From positions 50,124,596-50,188,595 of the forward strand of contig CM050454.1 of the NCBI GenBank assembly GCA_027563935.2: DNA of 64,000 bases, given 5' to 3'. Numbering within the stretch: the stretch's first letter is position 1; the number at the start of each line of letters is the position of its first letter. A program made the translations under genes and the position numbers. Below, piece after piece: positions 10,275-19,681 of this stretch. The notes beneath the pieces are model-generated. The model was not told where the DNA came from, did not search any database, and saw only the letters and a program-made list of their open reading frames with translations. The stretch is from Costus lasius. Taxonomy: Eukaryota; Streptophyta; Magnoliopsida; Zingiberales; Costaceae.

Positions 10275-13200
10275 ATGGCTACTAGATCCGGTGCCCCCTA
10301 TGGTCTCAATCAAGCTATTGACCATGAGGTGAGTGCCCTCTCAATTGAAATGGCCTCCCTTAGAGAGACCCTAGCAACCCTTCAACATTCCATAGGTGTC
10401 ATAGACAATAGGCTTAACACCCTAGAGTCTAACTCTAAGATGGACCCCCAAACTACTAGCCGACCTAATAGTGGATCCCACCCAAGGGAACCAAATGTTC
10501 AAGGATCTCCTTCACACACCCCTAGAGTCAATCATGCTCAAACCGAATGGGAAGGGCCTCATGCCCCACAAGCCCCCTATCATAGACCTAGAGAGTATGA
10601 TGTGCAACGTGCCATCAAGATCAACCCCCCTACTTTTGGTGGGTCTCTTAACCCCAAGGAGTTCCTAGATTGGGCCACAAAGTTAGACCAATACTTTGAA
10701 TATAGCCTTATGCACCATGAAAGTAAGGTTAGGTTCACAAAATGCCTATTAGAAGGATCCGCTAGACTCTATTGGACCCATGTCGAAAGAACTATAGAAA
10801 GGGATGGTAAGCCTCCCGTTGAATCTTGGGATGAAATGAAATACCTACTTAGGCAAAAGTATGTCCCACCTGGTTTCATGCAAAAGCTTAAGGATGAACT
10901 TAATAGTCACACTCAAGGCTCCTCCACTGTAGAAGCCTATCAATCTAAGCTAGAAGAACTTCTCATTAGGTGTGAAGCCAAGGAAGACCAAGGTATGATC
11001 CTAAGTCGATTCAAGAATGGCCTTAGACCTGACATTAAGAGGGCCTTGACCTATTTTCAATTAGATACCCCAGAGATAGCTTATCAAAGGGCCCTAGAAG
11101 TTGAACAAGAACTTAAGAATAGAAAGGAAACCCTCCCTCCCCGGCCCATCTATAGGCCAGCTCCTATGCACTTGCCTTCTAGCTCAAACCCAAAACCAAG
11201 AACTGCTCAAACTACAGACATCCCCACTTGTTATAACTGTAGGCAGAAGGGACATTTTGCAAAAGAGTGTCCTAAGAAGGTTATGAAGGTCATGGTCCTA
11301 GCTGAGGAAGACATAGACCCTGAGCCCACCCTTGAGGAAGACCCTGACCAAGAAATTGAAGTCAATGACTATGATAGTAGTGATGACATCTTCAACACCT
11401 TAGGGGTAGTTAGGTGCACCCTTGTCAAACCGACCCCCACTGAGGACTGGCGCCGAACCAGTATCTTCCACACCTACACCAAATGCCATGGTCACATGTG
11501 CAAGGTGGTCATTGATGGTGGAAGCAGCCTCAATGCTGTCTCCCACATAGCTGCCACCAAACTGAACCTCAAGATGGAACCCCGACCTAGTCCTTACAAT
11601 ATTTCTTGGGTTAACCAAACTAGTGTCCCTGTGACCCATAGGTGCCTCGTACCTATCCAGTTTGGTACATATGAGGACAAGATCTGGTGTGACGTCCTTA
11701 CTATGGATGTAGCCCAAATCCTCTTAGGACGCCCCTGGTTGTATGACATGGATGTTGTCCACTACGGTCGGACCAATACCTATGTCTTCACCCATAAAGA
11801 TCAAAAGATTAGGCTCAAACCCTCTCTCCCCAAAGAACTTAGAGCCACAACTAGTAAGGGTAAGATAGAGGAACCCAAGAAAGACCAGCCTACCATTCAA
11901 CTTATAAGGCCTCAAACCTTCACTAAGGAAATTATAGAAGATCAACCCCTTTACACCTTAGTCATCAAAGAAACCAACCCTGAAGTGGATGAGAAGCCTC
12001 CCCCAGAAGTAGAATCCTTGCTCCAAGAGTTTAGTGAGCTCACTCCAGAGGACCTCCCTGAAGGACTGCCACCTCTTAGGGACATACAACATGCCATAGA
12101 CTTAGTTCCTGGATCCTCTCTTCCCAACCTACCCCACTATAGGATGAACCCTACCGAGCATGAGGAGCTCAAAAGACAAGTAGATGATTTATTGTGTAAG
12201 GGTTACATCAGGGAAAGCCTAAGTCCCTGCGCCGTCCCAGCCCTTCTTACCCCAAAGAAGGATGGCAGTTGGCGCATGTGTATAGATTGTAGAGCTATCA
12301 ACAAGATTACCATCAAGTATAGGTTCCCCATACCTAGGCTAGATGACATGTTAGATATGTTAGTAGGGTCCAAATGGTTTTCCAAGCTTGACCTCAGAAG
12401 TGGATATCATCAGGTTAGGATTAGAGAAGGGGATGAGTGGAAGACCGCCTTCAAAACCAAAGACGGCTTATATGAATGGTTAGTCATGCCTTTCGGGCTA
12501 ACCAATGCCCCTTCCACATTTATGAGACTTATGACCCAAGTGCTTAGACCCTATTTAGGGAAGTTCCTAGTTGTATACTTTGATGACATACTTATCTATA
12601 GTAAGTCACAAAAGGAGCACCTAGGGCACTTAAGGCAGACTCTAACCCTTCTTAGAGATGAAAAGCTGTATGTCAACCTGAAGAAATGTTCTTTTCTATC
12701 TCCCAGAGTTGTCTTTCTAGGGTTTATTGTTTCTGACCTTGGGCTTCAAGCTGACCCATCTAAAGTCCAAGCCATATTAGACTGGCCAGAGCCCAAGACC
12801 CTTACCGAAGTTAGGAGCTTTCATGGCCTTGCTACCTTCTACCGTAGGTTCATACGGAATTTTAGCACCATAGTAGCTCCTATCACCAATTGCATGAAAC
12901 AAGGGGACTTTAGTTGGACCAAGTCTGCCAATAGGGCTTTCACTGAGCTTAAGAGTAGGATGACCTCTGCCCCTGTTTTAAGATTGCCTGACTTTGGCAA
13001 GGTCTTTGAGGTTGATTGTGATGCTTCTGGCATTGGCATAGGTGGGACCCTCAGCCAAGAAGGTCACCCTATTGCCTTCTTCAGTGAAAAACTGAATGAG
13101 GCCAAGCAGAAATACTCAACCTATGACAAAGAGTTCTATGCCGTAGTTCAATCTTTAAGGCATTGGCGGCACTACCTTCTCCACCATGAGTTTACTTTAA

Positions 13201-14906
13201 ATAGTGACCACCAAGCCCTATCTTACCTTAGTGCCCAAAGAAAACTCAATGCTAGACATGCTAAATGGGTAGAATATTTACAACAGTACACTTTTGTCTT
13301 AAAACACAAATCTGGATCTAACAACAAAGTTGCTGATGCTCTAAGTAGGGTAGTCTTCATTTTACAAACTATGCATGCTGAACTTGTAGGATTTGAACAT
13401 ATGAAAACTGCTTACCTAGATTGCCCTGACTTTTCTGCTATTTATGATGATATGACTAGAGATCCTATGAGTCACCCCATGTACACCCTTAGGGATGGGT
13501 ATCTCTTCCTTGGGCCAACACTCTGTGTGCCTAAGTCCTCAATCCGGGATTTCCTAATTTGGGAACTCCATGGAGGAGGGTCTGCTGGGCACCATGGTCG
13601 AGAGAAGACCCGTGCCTTGGTCGAGGAAAGATTCTTTTGGCCTCAACTCTACCGAGATGTGGCCAAGGTAGTTAGGCACTGTGGAACCTGTCAATCCACT
13701 AAAGTCCAGAAGCACAATTTTGGACTGTACACCCCTCTGCCTATTCCCCAGGCACCGTGGCAGGACATTAGTATGGACTTTGTTCTAGGATTGCCTAGGA
13801 CTGCTGCTAGGCATGACTCTATTTATGTTGTGGTAGACCGGTTCACAAAAATGGCTCATTTCATACCTTGTACTAAAACTACCGATGCCTCCCATATGGC
13901 TAGAATCTTCTTTAGAGACATTGTTAGGTTGCATGGTACCCCTCTCACTATAGTTTCGGATAGAGATACTAGATTTGTTAGTCATTTCTGGAGAACACTA
14001 TGGGCTCTTTTAGGCACAAAACTGAAGTTCTCAACGGCCTACCATCCCCAGACGGATGGGCAGACCGAAGTGATCAACAGATCACTCGGGAGCATCCTTA
14101 GGAGTCTCGTAGGAGAACACCCCAGTGATTGGGACAAGCTGTTACCTACAGCTGAGTTTTCCTACAATAGTGTTCCTAACAGGACTACTGGTCTGTCTCC
14201 TTTCCAGGCAAATCTAGGATACCAGCCTAACAAGCCAATTGACCTATTTTCTGCCCCTAAACATTGCAAGACCTCTATTTCGGCCCGAGATTATGCTTTT
14301 CATATTTCGCAATTACATCATGAGCTATTCAGTAAAATTCAGGACTCTGTCAATCAATATCGTGATGATACTAATAAACATCGCCGAGAGAAGGTATTTT
14401 CTGTAGGGGATCAGGTAATGTTGCGGGTCCGCGAGGAGCGCATCCAAGGACCCGGCCGCAAGTTGGACGCCAAGGGCATTGGGCCCTTCACTATTCTGAA
14501 GAAGGTCAACGATAATGCCTATCTCCTGGACCTACCACCAGAACTGGGGATATCCTCCACCATCAATGTGGAGGATCTGACGCTGTATCATCCGCCTCTC
14601 TCTATACAAGAACCAGACACTTGCCACGACTCAGAGATTGAGGCCATACTCGAGGACCAGACCCGACTCACCCCTGATGAGGTACAGCTTTATTACCGCA
14701 TCAAATTTACTGATGGTGAGGAGGCCTGGCTTCCCGAGGCTGAGCTTGCTAGGTCCGCACCCGAGCTTCTCCAAGGGTACGAAGATAATTCTCCAGAGGA
14801 GAATTTTTCCCACCCCGGGAGAGCTGATGTGGGACCAAAGCAGGACCTTCGGAGGTCCACCCGGGTCCGAAAGAAGCCCTCTCGGTATGGCTATCCTAGC
14901 CATTAG
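10275..14906 (+). CDS. Chromovirus gag-pol polyprotein, 1543 aa, intact
   Basis: The start chosen is the ATG at 10275 (MATRSGAPYGLNQ); the frame is open from a TTG at 10227, but that is not a plausible start. Domains in order: retrotransposon gag (about residues 115-290), CCHC knuckle C319-C322-H327-C332, aspartic protease with IDGGS around D414, reverse transcriptase with YFDD at 768-771, RNase H with CDAS at D916, an integrase HHCC-type zinc region (about 1105-1140), the integrase core D1168, D1229, E1265 (D-x60-D-x35-E), a GPF module at 1403 and a divergent chromodomain from about 1455. All catalytic residues I looked for are present and there is no stop. Gag forms the particle; pol copies RNA to DNA and integrates it. 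The last 27 codons lie inside the 3' LTR. Confidence 0.96.
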   Translation: MATRSGAPYGLNQAIDHEVSALSIEMASLRETLATLQHSIGVIDNRLNTLESNSKMDPQTTSRPNSGSHPREPNVQGSPSHTPRVNHAQTEWEGPHAPQAPYHRPREYDVQRAIKINPPTFGGSLNPKEFLDWATKLDQYFEYSLMHHESKVRFTKCLLEGSARLYWTHVERTIERDGKPPVESWDEMKYLLRQKYVPPGFMQKLKDELNSHTQGSSTVEAYQSKLEELLIRCEAKEDQGMILSRFKNGLRPDIKRALTYFQLDTPEIAYQRALEVEQELKNRKETLPPRPIYRPAPMHLPSSSNPKPRTAQTTDIPTCYNCRQKGHFAKECPKKVMKVMVLAEEDIDPEPTLEEDPDQEIEVNDYDSSDDIFNTLGVVRCTLVKPTPTEDWRRTSIFHTYTKCHGHMCKVVIDGGSSLNAVSHIAATKLNLKMEPRPSPYNISWVNQTSVPVTHRCLVPIQFGTYEDKIWCDVLTMDVAQILLGRPWLYDMDVVHYGRTNTYVFTHKDQKIRLKPSLPKELRATTSKGKIEEPKKDQPTIQLIRPQTFTKEIIEDQPLYTLVIKETNPEVDEKPPPEVESLLQEFSELTPEDLPEGLPPLRDIQHAIDLVPGSSLPNLPHYRMNPTEHEELKRQVDDLLCKGYIRESLSPCAVPALLTPKKDGSWRMCIDCRAINKITIKYRFPIPRLDDMLDMLVGSKWFSKLDLRSGYHQVRIREGDEWKTAFKTKDGLYEWLVMPFGLTNAPSTFMRLMTQVLRPYLGKFLVVYFDDILIYSKSQKEHLGHLRQTLTLLRDEKLYVNLKKCSFLSPRVVFLGFIVSDLGLQADPSKVQAILDWPEPKTLTEVRSFHGLATFYRRFIRNFSTIVAPITNCMKQGDFSWTKSANRAFTELKSRMTSAPVLRLPDFGKVFEVDCDASGIGIGGTLSQEGHPIAFFSEKLNEAKQKYSTYDKEFYAVVQSLRHWRHYLLHHEFTLNSDHQALSYLSAQRKLNARHAKWVEYLQQYTFVLKHKSGSNNKVADALSRVVFILQTMHAELVGFEHMKTAYLDCPDFSAIYDDMTRDPMSHPMYTLRDGYLFLGPTLCVPKSSIRDFLIWELHGGGSAGHHGREKTRALVEERFFWPQLYRDVAKVVRHCGTCQSTKVQKHNFGLYTPLPIPQAPWQDISMDFVLGLPRTAARHDSIYVVVDRFTKMAHFIPCTKTTDASHMARIFFRDIVRLHGTPLTIVSDRDTRFVSHFWRTLWALLGTKLKFSTAYHPQTDGQTEVINRSLGSILRSLVGEHPSDWDKLLPTAEFSYNSVPNRTTGLSPFQANLGYQPNKPIDLFSAPKHCKTSISARDYAFHISQLHHELFSKIQDSVNQYRDDTNKHRREKVFSVGDQVMLRVREERIQGPGRKLDAKGIGPFTILKKVNDNAYLLDLPPELGISSTINVEDLTLYHPPLSIQEPDTCHDSEIEAILEDQTRLTPDEVQLYYRIKFTDGEEAWLPEAELARSAPELLQGYEDNSPEENFSHPGRADVGPKQDLRRSTRVRKKPSRYGYPSH
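14817..14824 (+). promoter_or_regulatory. Weak polypurine tract before chromovirus 3' LTR
   Basis: GGGAGAGC directly precedes the LTR. It is the only purine-rich run at the expected plus-strand priming place but is short. It also encodes part of the polyprotein, which may limit its sequence. Confidence 0.5.
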
Positions 14907-16626
14907 ATATGGCTTCCTTAGGACCCCCTTTTGTTGCTTATTTTGTCTTAGATTAGGGTGCATCATATGGTAGGTTAGATCCACCCTCCCATTACACCAT
15001 GTAGTTACATGCCTAGGATCCGCCACTTATGTATAGTAGGTTAGTGCATGAAATTGATGTAATAGTATAGGTCAACTCCAATCTTGGAATGCAAGTCAAA
15101 ATCAGGTCAAGACAACTCCAAGAGATGCCATGGGCCATCAGCCCAACTCAAGAGGAAATCAGCCCACCCCAACCTAATGGAGCAACACCACAAGTACCCC
15201 AACTTCCACCATCCTAGTTGGCAGCCATGTGGAGTTCACCTTCATCTCTAATCAAGTCAAGGAGCAGCCAGCTCAATGACCTATTTCAGCTCAACATGCG
15301 CCAGCCATCAAAGTCAAGGGGCAGCTTGAAACAATGCCCACTTCAGTCCATCATGCGCCAGCCCCCAAAGTCAAGGAGCAGCCTGCACTTTGCAACAACT
15401 TCAGTCCCTTCAAGTGCCAGCCGCCCATGCCAATTTGCAGCCTGCAATGTCAGCCATCAGCAGCCTCTTCAGTCCACTCTCATCTCAGATTTCGAACTTA
15501 CCAACCTGCTGAAGACTTCAGAGTTCAACCTCCAAGCAATCGCCCATTTGGAAGAAGAAACCAGCCCTTGAGTTGTCTACATCATCTTTGACTTGTGTGA
15601 CTTGTTTTTGAACTTAGGAAGGGAGATAACCGTTGGAGACTCCCCTATATGATGTAAATTCTTGTAAAGCCATCACTTAGTGTTGAATGAATTTTCGAAT
15701 TTCAGAAGTGTGTCTTCTTATGGTGTGTGTCACCTAGCCCCCTTCCCCTCTTCCAACCATTGCCGAGAGTGTCTATCCACCCCTCTTGTTCTTCCACCTT
15801 CTTCCTCCATATGCGCTTGTCTTGAAGATGGGAGCTCACGCCACTTCCTCCCTCAAGCCTTGAAGAGCCTTCAATCAAGAGGAGGAGCTGGACACATTCG
15901 AGACTCAAGAAGGTGCCATCAACTCCATGCCGAGAACAAGCCACCCCCACTTTAGCTAAGTCTTCTTCCCCTTTGGGTCATTGTTCTTGTTAATTGTTGT
16001 TGTGGTTCTTGATACTTGTTGGACAGCCCCTTTGCACTTATGTTTGCTTTCTGCAGGAGGCGCAAGGCCATGGGATGACAAGCAAGCTATCCCCTCTTCT
16101 CTCCCCCTAAGCCTAGATAGTCTAAACTATGTTAACAAGGGAATTTGGAGTCTAGCCTCCCCCTTGATTGTCTTGTGTATTGGCCTCTTAATATTATTTT
16201 CAAAATTCACCCACGCATGTGTGGGATGCTGCAATGACATGTGTGTAAGCTCATAGGGCCCTACTTCGTGAGATTCCACCATTGGACCGGTGAAGAACGG
16301 GAAGGACACCCTTTCTATTCTCAAAGGGTGCAAGGTGAGTTCCTCCCTTAGATTAGCCCTAGTTTCTTATGGTAGAGTCGCATGCTAGATTTCTTTAATG
16401 TTGTAGAACCGCATGCTATGTCTACTTGAGGTTTTAGAATCACATGATAAGCTTTACTAGAAGTGCATGATAAGATTAGTTGCTGAATGTAGCTTCGGAT
16501 TTCATTATAAGATTATCAAACCTAATTTCTCAAAGCGTTAGTTTAAATGGGTTTCATAGTTATATCTTAATAGCAAATGTTTTCAAAAAAGCGTTGTTTG
16601 AATGTTGCATGCTTGGCCCCCCATCA
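14825..16626 (+). repeat. Chromovirus 3' LTR (1802 bp)
   Basis: Same length as the 5' LTR, and no substitution was seen between them. The first 82 bp carry the gag-pol C-terminus and stop codon (14904-14906). It is followed at once by the second GACTT. Confidence 0.96.
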
Positions 16627-16631
16627 GACTT
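16627..16631. repeat. Target site duplication GACTT, right copy
   Basis: Exact match to 8306-8310. Confidence 0.95.
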
Positions 16632-16980
16632 GATACCTTGCCGCTTGATGGTTGTCGCGCATTTGTATTTCCGATGGTGTAGGTTGTTGCTGTGGTGGCG
16701 CCGCCGGTTGAGGGCTCGTGGCTCCAGCTGGATGCTTGCCATTGTTCTTCTTTCTTGGTGGTATGATTGCTTGAGCAGCGAATAGAGGACACTGAAGTAT
16801 CAGCAGCTGATTGAAGAGGAGCTTGCGGTGAAATAAGGATTGGGAACTTGGAATGAGAGCTCGCCGGAAGTTCCTGGTGTCGCCGGAAGTGTCGCCGGAG
16901 AGCTGGTGGTCGGCAGTGAAGTAGACAGTGTGACTGGTGGGGCACAGTAGTGGGGTCGCGCAAGGGATGGACGCAGCTAA
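16627..16980 (-). pseudogene. Athila-like gypsy ORF1, N-terminal part
   Basis: In the frame continuous with the fragment at 8310-7164 (counting the duplicated GACTT once), this side encodes a Pro/Gln-rich stretch (QPAAPPQQQPTPSEIQMRD) followed by an ARYQVLSNRQI segment; the chromovirus entered just after the ARYQV codons. A basic PPRKKNNGKHP stretch lies upstream. The frame is open up to a TAG near 16996, and I could not fix a start codon. The two sides reading through in one frame is the best evidence that the chromovirus split this gene. The assignment to Athila ORF1 rests on resemblance only. Confidence 0.55.
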
Positions 16981-17772
16981 AAAAAATCGGGAATCCTAGA
17001 TGGAAAACTCGGGCGAGCTGCTTAAGTGAAAGCCTTAATGGGTTGCTTAATGGGTCGGGCTGGCCAGGCGGATCCGCTAAGCTGCTGAGGTTTAGTGATC
17101 ACGCCCAAGATTTTCGTCAGGATCCGGTCGTGATTTCCTTCCACAGTTTTCTAATGCAAATCTTCATGGTGGTGTCTTCGACCACAGGGCAGCCGTGACA
17201 TTCTGGTCAAAGTTGCACGCGTTCTGTCTGTCAGAAAATGTTGCCCATGACTTTCGTCATTACCCACCCGTGATTATCCTTTGTTCGATTGTGCGCGAAT
17301 TTCATGGCTGTGCCTCTAGTTACGGGTCTGCCGTGAACCTTTCGGCGGATAATTCTCATTTTGCCTCTTCGAAAAAATCTCGGTCACGATTTTCAACATA
17401 CCCCGGTCATGATATCCTCATATAATTCTGCGTTGTTGATTACGGCCGTGGTTTCAGTCACCTCCCTACCGTAATGCCCTCGGCGAATTTTTTGATGTTT
17501 GAGCTGGGCGAGAATCACGATCGAGATTTCTGTCGGAACCCGCCTGTGATTTTGGAAAAATCGGCAGAAAATGCCTCTTTCTACTGCATCAGTTTGTGAT
17601 ATTCCTTAGTCATTCGAAGTCAAATAAGAGTATCAATGTCCACGGCTAAATAAACAGGAGTATAACAAACAATGCAAGTTGTGAAAGGGCACAACAAGGC
17701 CCAAATGTTGTTTTCAATTTTCTGTAGAGTCAACCGGCAATGCTGAAGATAAACAAGACCGATTCATGGATG
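16981..17772. repeat. Athila-like leader with degenerate ~70-bp repeats
   Basis: No coding signal is visible. From about 17100 to 17590 roughly seven very degenerate units follow each other every 65-74 bp (starts near 17103, 17172, 17243, 17308, 17381, 17445, 17519). They share a core like TTTTCGTCA, then ACCC, then CCGTGAT. The spacing is close to that of the palindromic arrays at 46528 and 62155. The stretch ends at 17768-17772 (GGATG), directly against copia B LTR1. Confidence 0.5.
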
Positions 17773-19660
17773 TGTTGGGAAACCCCGGGGACATTTTACA
17801 ATTTTTCAGAGACACATACATACATTGCACAGCGGAAGAATGTCCCCGAAACAGGTCGGTCCCAAAAAACCCAATGAAGATCGCATGCAAGGGGGTCGAC
17901 ACGATGAGTTAGAAAATACCTCAGAGCAAGATGAGGTCGATGTCGTGATAGGCGCCCAAGTGTGCGCCCTCTGCAGTCTCACACACACGGATGCCTCGAG
18001 TCCTCTTCTTCCACGCCCGGTGCTAGCCTCGGGAAGAAGATCCAAGCCTTAGGGAGATGCTCCAACCACCTTGCGCCACCAAGAGAGAGAGATGCGCCAA
18101 GTGGTAAGGAAGGAGAAGCTTGCGGCCACTTGATGGAAGAGGAAGAGATTGCGCCCTTGCTCCTTGCTCTCGCTCCCTTCTTATGTTCACGCCTCCAAGG
18201 ATGAATCATATAAGAGGGGGCGGCTAGGGTCACATATATAGGGCAAGAGGCGATTAGGGCAAGGGCTAGGATCATGACAAGTGTAGGGCTAGGATGAGGA
18301 GGTTTGACGCAAGGAAAGTCTCCAAGACTTTACCATAAACTTCATTCAACCTTTCCATAATTGCCCAAGTACCATATCAGCCCAAGACATGCCTTAAAGG
18401 CATTCATACCATCAAGGGAGAAGGGCTAGGCGCAAATTGCTTCCTTAATGAAGCAATTTTGCCACCCTAACCCCATTATGCCCCTTAGGCGCCAATGGGG
18501 TTGGGTTTCTCCCCATTATACCCTTTTAGCCTCTCTTCTCTTCATGAGAACTTGTTATTGGGCTTCATTGGATAATGAGCTAGCCCAAACTTCATCCTAT
18601 GGGTTGATTAAGCATTTGGATCCAATCCAATGCAACCCTAATCCAAGTGTGACCAACCATGGTCAAATACGGGTCAACCTGCCAAAAATGAAGTTTGGCT
18701 CCAATAACATTCTTCCATCTCATCAGGCCCATTGGTGCTGATGAAATCTCCCAATTAGATCCGAGTTATCCAATAACTTGATCATAAGGCTTCTCGATCA
18801 ATACGAGAACTCAAGTATCAAGGTGTGCGACCCTGTAGGTTCTTCTGACGCTGGCAGTGCTGACCAAAGGTCACCACAAGCAGTGAGTGGCACCTAGCAG
18901 TGCATCGCTGCTACCCAGGTCATTGGAATGGATATCGACATCGACATCCCCATCATCGCAACTAGGTACAGATGCATTACAGTCTCTTTGCCGGACTGAT
19001 ATCCGATTGGACAAGTGTGTCACCACTTGTTTTCACCCAATCACATGGCTATGACTAAAACAGGTTCTTACCTGGGTATGGCCATACACTCTCAGTCATA
19101 GAACCATAGAGGAGCTCCATGGATATCATACTTCCTTAGGGAAGGGGCAAATCCTATATCTGTTCATTGACCTTCTCATATGGGTTGTGATATGCTCAAT
19201 GACAACCGTTATGACCTCCCAACTACGGCGAGGTGTTAGGTTGTATCAAAGCAAGTCGCTAACCATATAGAACGATCAATGACCTCAAGTCAAGGGATCA
19301 ATACATCTCCTGTCACTTGTGAGGATAACTTATGACACCAAGTCATAGCCTCACAGCGGGTCTTTCCAGTATATCCTCCAATGATATACCCATGTGTCTG
19401 CGTTAGCACCACGTACCTAACCAGCTCACATACCAGTCTCTCAAGTACCATAGCTGTCCCATATCCACTAAGGTACATCGACTGGGGACAATAGTTTGAG
19501 CACAGATCCAATCTGTCTCCAGGGACATTATCATGTTAGTACATGTGCGCAGATGTAAACAAACATTCACAATGACAATGCCAGAATGATATATATAAAT
19601 ATCAAAGTCAAGTAGTACATAAGTGGACCAAAAATAGGTCCTAGGGCATATACACCAACA
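17773..19660 (-). repeat. Copia B LTR1 (3' LTR of B1, 1888 bp)
   Basis: In element sense it begins TGTTGGTGTATATGCCC at 19660 and ends CCCAACA at 17773. A TATA-like TATATA lies about 65-80 bp inside the start. The end region includes the palindrome CCCCGGGG. Short ORFs here recur in LTR2 and are not genes. Confidence 0.92.
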
Positions 19661-19671
19661 ATCTCCCACTT
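19661..19671 (-). promoter_or_regulatory. B1 polypurine tract
   Basis: The minus strand reads AAGTGGGAGAT directly before LTR1. The same 11 bases precede the 3' LTR of B2, A2, A3 and A4. Confidence 0.8.
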
Positions 19672-19681
19672 GCACTAAGAC

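Larger units (their letters stand above)
8311..16626 (+). mobile_element. Complete Ty3/gypsy chromovirus (8316 bp), recently inserted
   Basis: The element has LTRs at 8311-10112 and 14825-16626, both 1802 bp. I found no difference between them when reading them side by side. It has an exact GACTT duplication, a primer site, one open gag-pol gene and a chromodomain-like C-terminus, so it is structurally complete. Identical LTRs mean a very recent insertion, because they are copies made at the time of integration. It landed inside the Athila-like ORF1. The large LTRs fit a Tekay/Del-like chromovirus, but the subfamily is uncertain. Internal length is 4712 bp. Confidence 0.96.

Noticed and set aside
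17806..18741. Open frames of 75-98 codons in copia B LTRs
   Set aside because: Repeated in LTR2 but degraded in LTR3, overlapping on both strands; not genes.
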